Assembly: GCA_946807835.1 (NCBI GenBank)
Contig: CAMPEX010000001.1
Span: forward strand, 6,463,001-6,527,000
DNA from: Ailanthus altissimus
Lineage: Eukaryota > Streptophyta > Magnoliopsida > Sapindales > Simaroubaceae
Length of the DNA: 64,000 nt
Direction of reading: 5' to 3'
Position 1 is the stretch's first letter, and each line of letters opens with the position of its first letter. A model generated the notes under the pieces. It did not search any database, was not told where the DNA came from, and worked only from the letters and a program-made list of their open reading frames with translations. The position numbers were made by a program, and so were the translations under genes. Positions 38,247 to 48,715 of the stretch are shown here, one piece after another.

Positions 38247-41059
38247 TGTAATGCCTAATTTTCATGAATAGTCAGATACCTAAAATTTTGGTATTTGACG
38301 ATTAAGGAATCGTAGAAGTTTCAGATTTTTACCCTTCTTGGACCATTTTTTTTAAGTGTTTATGTGAGCTGTAATAGACCTAATTGGGTAATTTCATAGT
38401 CAATTTGGGCGTTGGGTGCTCATCGAATATTTTTAGAAGTTTTTCAGTTGACTAAGTAGTGAAAATTCAATATTTGTACCAATAATTTTTGGTGTAAGCA
38501 TTACACCCTAAGCAAATCATTTTTGTTGGAGGATGTGTATTTTAAGACATATGACCAATCCAATTGGGATAATTGCATATATTAGTCTATTATATTATAT
38601 TTTATTAGTTATTGGTAATAATTATTAAATTATTGGCCACCAATCAAAGGCTTTTTAATTGGAGGACTAGGTAGCAATTAGGCATTTCTTGGAGGTCCAT
38701 TATATAATTTTTGGACATATATATAAAGGCCAAGTGTTTAATTTTAAAGAATTGTTAAGAAAAAAAAAAGAAAACAAAAGAGAGAGAGAGAGGATTTCGG
38801 CCATAAAGAGGGGAAGGAGATGAACAGTGAAACCCATGAAATTTCTAAGCCAAATCAAGGAATTTACACCGAATTCAAATTATTTCCAAGTGCCTAAGCA
38901 AGATTCAAGGGTAGATTAAGGGTAAATTTGATTAAAAAGGTGAGAATTCCAAACCCCATAATAGTAAATTAGGGTTTTTGTATAATTGAACTTCAATTGA
39001 ATAAATTTAGGGCATTAGAATGAATTTGGGGAGTAGATAAGACCATAGGTAAGAAGAAATTTGAAAAATGGTAAAAATTTCATTTGGGTCATTTTGGGAT
39101 TTTTTGGGGTACAAATGCAATTAACTAAAATTGAGGGTTAAGAATGAATTCTAGGACCCTTAAGATGAGTTTTGATGGGTGGAAATCAAAGTTAGGATAT
39201 GGGACATAACGGTCATTTATGATAAAGATTAGGGGTAATTATGTCCAAAGAAAATTATAAGGGATTATGGACCCCCTTGATAAAAAATGATAGTTTGTGC
39301 ATAAATTGAGATTGTTGGGGACAAAATTATAAATTTAGAAAGGAATTTTGGTGGTGGCCGAAAAATGTACACTAGGGGTATTTTGGTAATTTTGCCATTT
39401 TCGGGGGATTAAAGCATAATTTATGCTTTGTAGATGCCGAAGGTCGAAACCGGTGAAAGGACAGGCTTAGAAAAGAAACTTCAGCGTAGGACAGTTGATG
39501 AGTGGGAAAGCAATTAAAAGAAATTAAATGCATTTTATTTTAAATTATTGGTATTTATATGCTTTCTAATTTAAATATTATTGTTTAAGGTAATTTACTC
39601 AAGTTACGTGATTTTTAAGAATTAAGAAAAGTATAGTGATATTTTATTTGATATTTTTGATATAATGAGAATTGAAATTTTATCATTTAAAAATATCGCA
39701 AAATTTTAGAATTACAGTTCAATATTTTCAACATGTGTAGAGATTTATTTTTCAATAGTAAAAAATAGATTTTAGAAATTTACATATCAATTTCAAGAAA
39801 CAGATTTGAGATATTATCAGTTTTCAAAGGTCAGTGGTACCCCATTTATCAGTTATCAGCTATCAAATTTAGATCCCTGTGGGGATAGTATAGACCTGAC
39901 CAGTACACCCTGTATGCGTGGGTAGGTCAGTTAGTTGGGTTGAGTGCTATTAACTCTAGAGAGTCGGAGTGTCGAGTCTGTGAGTCGCTTATGCTACAGG
40001 GTGTTGTTTCGCTATATGTTTGCGATGTATATTCCGCCACATAGATAGTGAGATGTCTTAGATTTATTAGTTTATCAGATTGGTCATAGTGGTTGTTGCT
40101 AGTGGAGACCGTCCTGTGACCGACTCATTTTGTTGACTACGTCGATGAGTGGGTCCAGCATTAGGGTAGCCATTGATGCTTTTCAGACAGACTAGAACTG
40201 AGCGAAAGTTTTAGACAACTGTATGAGATATGTAGTTTTTTTCTAGTAAATAAAAATGTTTGTTAATAATGTTTACAGATTTCAATAATAGCCTATTAAG
40301 TTTTAAAATTTTTAAATAAAGAAAACCATTCGGTAAAGTTTTACCAGTATTCGAGATTTAGAAACGATTCAGAATAGTTTTCAATACTTTTTAGAATTTT
40401 CAATATGTTTCCATAATTATTCAGATTTCACACCCACTCATTGAGTTGATCAACTCACCCTTTATTTTTGGTGTTTCGATTTTTCCCCCAGGTATAGCCA
40501 ACAGCGTACAGCATATAGTTTCTCCTATGGATCAGTAGTTAGCTAGCCCTACGACGATCTCCTGTGCATGTACAGAGCTATATGTATACATTTAGTGTAT
40601 ATACATGTATCATATTTAGTTTTGCGTTGTATAGCATGCATAACATATTTTAGAACCAAAATAAATATTATGCCTTTTTGAAATGGTTGATTTTCCTACT
40701 ATGCATGTCTGTTGGAGTATGATTAAGAATGCATGTGTTGATTGATTTAGGAAGGGACGAGAGGTCTCTTTTGCAGGTAAGGGATGTAAGAAATATTTGA
40801 AGTGTATTTTCTACATGTTTATGAAATATAGATTTTTAGAAAAATAGGAAAAACTCTGTCTGTTTTAATCCAGAATTTTTAGAAAAATTAAAAAAATTTC
40901 CCGTGGTTATGAGAATATATTAAAAGAAATTAAGAGAAATTTTAGGGTTCACGTCATGAAATTTCCCAGGGTTGATATGGATTTTGGGAAGCATTCTGTT
41001 GGGGTACCGGCAGGGCACAACTAGGTCTATATTGTAGGATTTTGGTTTGGGTTTTGTCA
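38247..41059 (+). mobile_element. Ty3-gypsy (Tekay/Del-like) solo LTR
   Basis: 2813 bp from TGTAATGCCTAATTTTC to GGTTTTGTCA, flanked by exact GTTAT at 38242-38246 and 41060-41064, inserted in the integrase region of B1. The TGTAATGCC start, great length and a CACTCATTGAGTTGATCAAC phrase near 40434 fit the Tekay/Del chromovirus LTR type. There is no coding region. An AGAGAGAG tract near 38780 may mark the transcribed leader. Confidence 0.85.
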
Positions 41060-41105
41060 GTTATGCAGCAGGGTATCTTATTTTGTAAGAGTTACTCAGC
41101 AGGAT
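41060..41105 (+). repeat. Small duplication beside the Tekay-like LTR
   Basis: GTTATGCAGCAGGGTATCTT is followed by TTTTGTAAGAGTTACTCAGC, repeating the GTAAGAGTTA that stands left of the solo LTR at 38236-38245. Element A has one copy of this stretch (near 9411), so B1 has a local duplication of about 35 bp here. Confidence 0.55.
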
Positions 41106-42257
41106 AAACAACACCCGATAAGTACAAGTAAAGGTTCATTGTGTATCCTGTGAATTCAATAGGATACAAGTTCTATGATTTAGAGAAACAAAGTGTGTTC
41201 ATTTCTCGGTATACCACTATTTAGAGGAAGAGTTTCTCATGGATCATGGGAATCATAGAAAGATTCAGCTTGGTGAAGTCAATCTAGAAATCAATGAACT
41301 AAGGATGGAAACTCAGGCTCAATTATGCAGTGACCTTTTAACACAATCTCCCAATGGGTCGAAAAAGATGTCTAGGTCACCTTTTAGGTACAGTTGATAC
41401 TTGAAGGTGAACTTGGAGTTTTCTTGGTAGAAGAAAATAATCATTAACCTATAGGGAGTTGGTGTTGGACATCGAATTGGGAATTGGCAAGAAGCCAAGA
41501 AAAATATTTGACTATATGCATCAAAATCAAGTTTGAGACTTGGGTAAAGCTACCAATGAGAATTGTTCTAATTGGTTGTAAAGGGTTTACAAAGAGGTAG
41601 TGGGAGAAAGATGGAAGGTAAAGACCTTTTAGGCCCTATATTGAGACCTGAGATTAGTTTGGCTATAAGAGTTACGACCCGAGTTCAGTCTGATTCAGGT
41701 GATCGCCACTTGTTGGTAGTCAAACATATCCTGAGGTACCTTGAGCGTACAAAGGATAAGTTTCTCAAGTATGGAGAAAGTGATTTACAAATGGGAAGAC
41801 GCACAGAGTCAAACTTCTAGTTTGACCTAGATTATCAAAAGTCTATATCTAGAAATATGCTCATTCTTAATGGTGTAAAGTGAGTTAGATTACACCAAGC
41901 TGAGATTCACTGCTAATTTATAAGTACGCAGCAGAAGCGACAATGAGGATTCATAGGTTTATCACTGGCCTTGGAAGAGTTCCAAGACAGATAGATCCTA
42001 TCCCATAGTTTGCGATAAAACAAGGCCATTGTACAAGCCGAGGTGCTAAGAGGATACCAGTACTCTAATCATGTTGAGAGGAGTCTCACATGACTAGGGG
42101 GATCTTTGATGAAGGAGATGAGAATATTTGTAGAAGTGTTCTATAAATAATTTAGCAGACCCACGATCTAAGGTCATGACTCTAAAAGTGTTTATGAAAC
42201 ACGTAGAGTAGATGTGTATCAATGCCATCAGGAATAGTACTAGAGCAAGTGAGAGAT

Positions 42258-44390
42258 TGTTAGGGTCGATGCTTACGTGCCATCTCTGATGTACATATAC
42301 TTATGTATTTATACAAGTATACATTCTCATTAAATCGCCAATACTTATTCATATGGTATTATGTAATGTAATGTTACAGACATTGTAGATGTGAAAAAGT
42401 TTAAATTAGTTCTAAAGGAGTTTAGATAAGGGCTTATAGTTAGCCACGTTGAGATATATAAATGTTAAATGTTAGCAAAACTAAGTGTTAGCTGGTTATA
42501 ATACTCAACAGATTCAAAAGTTGGAGCCTTGTCTGTAATAGGTTATAGATGTGGGAATATATTAGTAACTGCATAGTTACAAGAGTTGCAATCGGGAGCT
42601 AGAAAATACTAGTTGCGCAAGTATGTTCTTAAATAATTTTCCTGATCTATTTCTGCCAATGTGGGTCTGTCGGTGGATACTTTTAATATAGATCAGCATA
42701 TGTCGTACCTATAGGGTATAGATGGTTGTTCTTAGTTGACGGTGAGCTTGAAGCTCGTATTGACATATGGGTATCCAGTTAAGACTAGATATAGGACAGA
42801 CTCATGAGGGCCTCCGATAGACATCCTTTGTAAGCCGTCAATGGAGGGTCGTCTCGAGTTGAGTAGTATACGTAGTCCTTTGACCTGAGTGTCACTGTGG
42901 ACTTGTAAGTGATCCACCATACTTTGGTTCCACACATATTACAGATCTTTCATGGTATGACCACTGGGTGTCGATGGGTATGGTTCGATGCTTATGAAGT
43001 TTAGTATGTATAGATATGACAACCATCAGCTTGCATAGGGAGTTTGATATCCAGATACTTCGAGACTGTATCTCAAAAATATTGTGGCCACAAATATCAT
43101 TCCTGGGAAAGAGTTCCGTTAGGGTAGAATAATATGGCAAAATAGTTTGCGCATATTGTTCAGTGAGATACAAGTCTGGAGATAAGACATGGATGAGCAC
43201 TAGGGGATTTGTCAGTGATAATGTATATCCTTGCACATCCAGGATATCATGACAGAAGGACTATACGTATGTGTTGTAATCTCAACTTGTATGGTTCAGC
43301 GCACTGGTTTGTTATATCTGTGACATGTACGTAGGGCATTACTCACAGACTCATGGAATATATTTGACGAAGCTGGCGTAGGACTTAGGGAGTCCCGCGA
43401 TATAGAGTGTACTCGTTGTGCACTAGGGCAGCGTGCCGGATTAAATTGTTTAATTCAACAATATTCAGCAGAACCATGGGAATGCGTGCGTGTCTATATT
43501 TAAGTGTTAAATACAATAATTAGTCAATAAATATTATTTACTAATTGTATAGTGCACGTGGCGCATTGTGAACCCTTATTTGAGTTTACTCTAGTGTGGG
43601 ATTTGGTGGGACCCACTAGAGGGTAGACTTGGTAACTATTCACGAGAGGCAAAATGGTCATTTCACACTTTGATTATTTAATAGTTAAATAATCAAAATA
43701 TCTCTCATTATAATATATTATTATATTATATAAGATTTTATTATATGATATTATATATATATTAATATTTTATTTTGGGTGCCATATATTTGGCACCCAT
43801 TTATATTATTATATATATAAAGAGAGAGAGGTGTGAAATTTGTAAGTTAAGTGTGTGAATTTGGTGGCCATTTTGGTCGAGAAAGAGAAGAGAAGAAATG
43901 GAGAGGAAGAAAAGAAGAAGAAGAAGAAGGAAAAGAAAAAGAAAAAGAGACAAAAAAAGGGAAAAAATAAAATTATTTCATTTTTCTCTATAATTCAAAT
44001 TGTAGCAATAACGGATTGCTTAAAATTTTCAATTTCTTATCCTTTTGGAGAAAAAGATAAAAACATATACTGACTATTTTGGGGTTTAAGAGTTAAATCC
44101 AGTGCTGCGTATAAAGCTGTTGTTCTAGCTCACCAAGCCCACAGTGTTGGTGACTAGAACTGCCTGTAAGTTGGTCTCCATGCGTACTCTGAGAAAATAC
44201 GTGTATAACGTTACACGTTGAGGTGAGTTCTCAACCTTACTAATATATTAATGTGATTAATATATTTTATTTATTGTATTTATTCTATAATTTACGCTTC
44301 CGCTGCGTTAAATTCCTATTTGATACGTATTTTAGGCAATAGATACAATTGCACATACATACACCCACATTTATGGATCCGCCGGCAATA
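42258..44390 (+). repeat. 3' LTR of element B1
   Basis: 2133 bp, TGTTAGGGTCGATGC to GCCGGCAATA (the final CA is now TA). A purine tract AAGTGAGAGAT precedes it. TATA box near 43811 and purine tract 43880-43968. Confidence 0.92.
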
Positions 44391-44641
44391 ATTACTATAA
44401 TATTCATGGGTCTTTGTCCCATTTTAGATAATGTTCAAACTCTTAGAATACTAACTCTTAGTGTTGACCTAAACATCTTTAGATCAGATCTAAACTCATT
44501 TAGATCTGCAATGTTTGAAAAGTAATAAATTTAGTATCATATAATAAATGTTGATGATTTGTTAAAATATACATTGTATAAATAACAAATAAATATTTAT
44601 ACAAAATAGAATGACATATAAACACCATCTCCAATATGTTA

Positions 44642-45832
44642 TTCTTAGCTCTATACATAAATCAAATAATACCAACAATGTTAATTTTTAAGCCAAAACC
44701 ATTTCCAAATATGATATGTACTTGTGAATTCCTTTTTGTTGTTCAAATTATTTTCATCATTGGTTAAGTGATGAGTAGCTTCAGAATCCAAGTATAAGCC
44801 TTGATCAGCAGCACCTTCTTGTTGTGAGGCTATATAGGTAGCTCTCATCAGCTTTGAGTTATTTGTTCCAAAGTTTCTTGATCTATTATTTACATTATAC
44901 TGATTTTTAGCAGCTACATATCCTATCTGTTGCTTTGGTACATAATCTTTGTAATATCTAGAGTAGAATTTGGAGGCTTTGTGACATTGCTTTTCACAGA
45001 TTTGATAAATTAACTTTGAAGCATTATTATTTCTGCTACTAAACCTTTCACCAGAAAACTGATAGTCTATTCCTCTATATTGTTGGTTTCTTCTACCAAA
45101 ACTTCAAGAATTATTAGTTTTATTAATATTAAAGCCTTTACCAAAATTATTTCTACCATAACCAGCTTTAAAACTAGAATTATTAAACCTTAAGCTGTAA
45201 CTTCTTCTCTTTTGATTCTTTTGTATAGTTTGTTGAAAAATTCTAATTTGCACTTTTGTTATTAGAATTGAACAAATTTCTACTTTCTTATGTCAATTGC
45301 ATAGAGTAAGCCTTATTCAATGTCATTGATTCTATTCAACTTGTTATTAAAACCACAATTGAATTACTGAGGTCCACACCAAAAAATTCATTGAATTCTT
45401 CTTCTTTAGGCTGACATCAACCATTGCTAATTCATCTACAAAGCTTTTGACTTTAAGAAAATAATCAGACATTGTAAGAGATCTTTTGCTTACCATCAAT
45501 AGATGCCTCTTTAATTCTATAAATCTACCATTTGATTCATATCCAATTTTTCTTTCAACTAACAACCACAACTCTCTTGATGATACACTATCAATTACTA
45601 AACACAAAATAGTATTATGAATGGTTGAAAAGAGCCATCTTAGAAGGAACTATTCTTGACTCATCCAAAATTCATTTTCTGGATTTTCTAATTTAGAAAT
45701 GGATCGATTTGTGTTCATCACCTTAATCTTCTAATCTAGAATAGATTTGCTTCTATTAATGAAATTCTCAAGTCTATTCCTCTTATGGTAGTAAAAACCC
45801 AAGACTTCTAAACTGCATAGTTTGATCTAGTT
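44642..45832 (-). pseudogene. Element C gag and protease part
   Basis: Minus-strand remains. KLTRSNYAV near 45800 continues the Gag interrupted by B2. The 45347-45607 frame (ERKIGYESNGRFIELKRHLL) is a UBN2-type Gag. Near 44765-44800 YLDSEATHHLT is the copia protease motif, usually DSGATHH, with Gly changed to Glu. Stops are frequent between. Confidence 0.8.
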
Positions 45833-45837
45833 AGCTT

Positions 45838-47889
45838 TGTTGTCGGCGGAGATCTAAGACATGTAAGTGTATGAATGTTTAAGTATGTTTATTGCCTAAA
45901 CACGTATCATATACGAATTTTAATGAGGTGGAAGCGTAAAACATGTAATAAACACAATAAATAAAATATATTAATCGCATTAATATATTTATAGGGTAGA
46001 GAACTCACCTCAATGTGTAACGTTATACACGTAATTTTTCGGAGTCCACATGGAGACCAACTCGAGGGCAGTTCTAGTCACCAACACGGTGGGCTTGGTG
46101 AGTTAGAATAACAACCCTATACATAGCATTAGGTTTAACTCTTATACTTCAAAATAATCGGGTGTGTGTTTTTCATTATTTTCTCCAAAAGGATAAGAAA
46201 TGGAGAATTTAAAGTAATCCACTATTGCTTCAATTAGAAGCACAGTTCCTTTTTTTTTTTCTCCCGACAGTTTCTTATTTCTTCTTCTTCTTCTCCTTTC
46301 TTTCTTCTTTCTCTTTTCTCCATTTCTTTTTCTCGGCCAAATGGCCAACACTCACCTGAAACCCACCAATTCTTCTTCTTCTCTCTCTCTCTTTATATAT
46401 ATATAAAATAAAATAATATATTAATAATATAATAATATAATAAAATAATATAATATAAAAATATATTATATTATAATAATCAAAGTGTGATATGACCATT
46501 TTGCCCCTCATAAATAGTTATCAAGTCTTACTCCCTAGTGGGTTCCACTAAATCCGCACATGGGTAAACTCAACCGATGCGCCACGTGTCATTATACAAT
46601 TAGTAAATAACAATTATTGACTATTTGTTGTATTTAACACTTAAATATACACACGCACGTATTCCTGTGGTATTACTGAATATTGCTGGATTAAATACTT
46701 TAATCTGGTACGCAGTCCCAGTGCTCAACGAGTATACTTTATATCGTGGGACTCCTTAGGTCCTACGCCCGATTCATCAAATAGAACTATTCCATGAATC
46801 CGCGAGCAATGCCCCACGCACACATCACGGATATACAAATTAGCGCGTTGAACCATGCAAGCTGAGGTTACAACGCATACATATAGTCCTTTCGTTATGA
46901 TATCTTGAATGTGCGGGAATATAGATTATCACCGTCAAATCCCCTAGTGCTCATCCACGTCTTATCTCCAGACTCGTATCTCATTAAACAATATGGGCAA
47001 ACTCCTTTGCCATATTATTCTACCCTGATGGAACTCTTTCCCAGATTAATGCTTGTGGCCATAAGACTTTCTGAGGTACAGTCTCGAAGCATCTGGATAT
47101 CGAACTCCCTATTCGAGCTGACAGATCTCATATTTGTACACACCAGACTCCATAAGCATCGGACCATACCCAGTGACACTCAACAGTCACACCATGAAAG
47201 GTCTGTGACATGCGTGGAACAAAAGTATGGTGGATTACTAACGAGTCCACCGTGGCACTCAGGTCAGAGGACCACGTATACTACTCAACTCAAGAGGACC
47301 ATCCATTGACGCCTTATATAAGATGTTTATCGGAGACCCTCGTGAGTTTGTCCCATATCCAGTTCTATCTGGATACCATATGTCAATACGAGCTCCAAGC
47401 TCACAGTCGGTTAGAAACGACCATCTATACCCTATAGGTACGACATATGCTGATATATATAAAAGGTATCCACCGACAGACCCGTATCAACAAAAATAGA
47501 TTAGGGATAATTTTTCGAGAATATACTTGCGCAACTTGCATTTCTTGGAACCAGATTGCAACTCTTATAACTATGCAGTTACTAGTATATTCTCAGGTCT
47601 ATGTCCCATTACAGACAAGGCTCTAACTCTTGGATCTACTGAGTATTATAACCAGCTAACACTTAACTGTGCTAACATTTAGCATTTATATCTCTCAGCA
47701 CGGTTAACTATAAGTCCTTATCTAAACTCCTTTAGATCTGATCCGAACTTCTTTAGATCTACAATTTTTGTAACGTTACATGCATAATACCATATAAATG
47801 AGTATTAGCGATTTAATGAGAATGTACACTTGTATTAATACATAAATATATATACATTTAGGGATGGCACGTAAGCACCGACCCTAACA
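45838..47889 (-). mobile_element. Solo LTR B2 (copia B type) in element C gag
   Basis: 2052 bp; on the minus strand it starts TGTTAGGGTCGGTGC at 47889 and ends CCGACAACA at 45838. Flanks AGCTT (45833-45837) and AACTT (47890-47894) are a 5-bp target duplication with one change. It has the B-type core, TATA box (46392-46403) and purine tract (46266-46340), but no internal region. Confidence 0.9.
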
Positions 47890-47894
47890 AACTT

Positions 47895-47984
47895 ATCACT
47901 AGATAGAAAAGAATTAAGTATTGTAGAGTTAATGTTTATATTTACAGAAGCTAGATTTGTGTTTGTAGAGCTGGCGTTAGCCAT
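47895..47984 (-). pseudogene. Element C Gag N-terminus
   Basis: Minus-strand ATG at 47984 begins MANASSTNTNLASVNI and stays open through FLSSDK, where B2 interrupts it. The continuation is found at 45832. Confidence 0.8.
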
Positions 47985-47997
47985 GGTTTTGATACTA
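47985..47997 (-). other. Primer binding site of element C
   Basis: Minus strand TAGTATCAAAACC, a changed form of TGGTATCAGAGCC, directly before the Gag ATG. Confidence 0.75.
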
Positions 47998-48012
47998 TAT
48001 AAGATTTCGGAT

Positions 48013-48345
48013 TGTTGATTACCCAAAAAGAAAACATAGCAAGAAAGGAAATTTTCAAAAGAAAAGTTTGCTAAAATGATTCTATATTATTCGATGAATT
48101 ATTATTATATTTACAAGACTTTATATACTGATCTAAACATAAGAAAGTATAGGTGTCGCACGATCTGAGACTTCAGCTGAGAATACATAACAAATACATT
48201 TTAGCGGGAAAATTATTTATCACAACTGTTCAATTGGTTCAGCGCAGCATCTTCATAGCATCTTCAATACTTCAAAGTTTCTTCATTTCCCTTTACTTCT
48301 ACAACCTTCTAAACTCGATGATTTTATTATACAGATACTCTAACA
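48013..48345 (-). repeat. 5' LTR of element C
   Basis: 333 bp; minus strand TGTTAGAGTATCTG to AATCAACA. It is paired with 27460-27794. Confidence 0.87.
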
Positions 48346-48715
48346 TTCATTATCAATCAAAATAATCTACATACAGAGAGAAAACAAGCTGGCATTTTCC
48401 GGACTTTTGATGCCAAAACTTCAATGACATCACGCTCAGTTCTAGCTTTGCTCCGAGCTTGCTCATCTTATATGTAGCTAAATGTATACAAAACAAAGAA
48501 TTTGATAACTCAATTAGGGTTTTCTGTACAACTACAAGATGCTTCTCACTTTTATGATATTGTGTGTAATAATGTTGGCTCGAGAACTAACATTGACCCT
48601 TTTCTAACCCTCATCAGGTTCTGTGAGTCAAGAGAGAAGAAAGGGCAAAACAGAAAAGGAATTATGACTACATTAAATTCAATCTTTCATGCTTTAAATG
48701 TAATACCTTTCTCAT
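48346..48715. other. 3' flank of the kinase gene
   Basis: The 370 bp between the kinase stop codon and element C should hold the 3' untranslated region and polyadenylation site of the gene. I could not place a firm polyadenylation signal. Confidence 0.5.

Larger units (their letters stand above)
37020..42240 (+). pseudogene. Element B1 gag-pol remnant with large deletions
   Basis: The Gag start reads MATTK at 37020, but much of Gag is missing. The protease region is readable near 37470-37560 (SHICNKLQGLRES). The integrase finger region, with LWYMSLGHIGLRRL, is near 37765-37810 and pieces of the core follow to 38246, where the Tekay-like LTR is inserted. After 41060 the frame resumes with the integrase C-terminus. 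At about 41635 the start of reverse transcriptase jumps straight to RNase H (ISLAIRVTTRVQSD), so about 0.7 kb containing the YVDD active site is missing compared with element A. The end at 42210-42240 corresponds to the usual pol terminus. Confidence 0.85.
33798..44390 (+). mobile_element. Ty1-copia element B1, inactive
   Basis: A 10.6-kb insertion in A2, with 2.1-kb LTRs and exact ATTAC target copies at 33793-33797 and 44391-44395. It holds a long leader, strongly shortened gag and pol, and a Tekay-like solo LTR (38247-41059). Part of gag and the reverse transcriptase core are missing, so it could only have moved with help when it was last deleted. Confidence 0.93.
31040..44636 (-). mobile_element. 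Solo LTR A2 (copia), split by two insertions
   Basis: A minus-strand LTR related to those of element A. It starts (minus) at 44636 with TATTGGAG, is cut at 44390 by B1, resumes at 33797, is cut at 33096 by the Tat-like LTR, resumes at 31730 and ends near 31040 with TTTAACA. The reverse complement of the conserved LTR core is seen near 31565-31605. Joined, it would be about 1.6 kb. No internal region or second LTR is present, hence solo. The left end is uncertain and no target duplication was found (AAAAA against TGTTA). Confidence 0.7.
27460..48345 (-). mobile_element. Ty1-copia element C, host of nested insertions
   Basis: A minus-strand element with short LTRs (about 335 bp) at 48345-48013 (5') and 27794-27460 (3'). 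Reading leftward: primer site, Gag start, solo LTR B2, rest of Gag, protease, solo LTR A2 with everything nested in it, integrase, reverse transcriptase, RNase H, polypurine tract and 3' LTR. Without the insertions it would be about 5.2 kb, the usual copia size, which supports one original element. The outer five-base flanks (GTGAA and TTCAT) do not match. The 5' end lies only 370 bp past the stop codon of the kinase gene. Confidence 0.88.

Noticed and set aside
46905..47309. 134-codon frame and its relatives at 42892-43236, 55692-55907 and 60209-60481
   Set aside because: The same LTR segment open in several copies. It lies in the U3 part of LTRs and is open by chance; the frame differs in length and breaks among copies, and no domain is seen.
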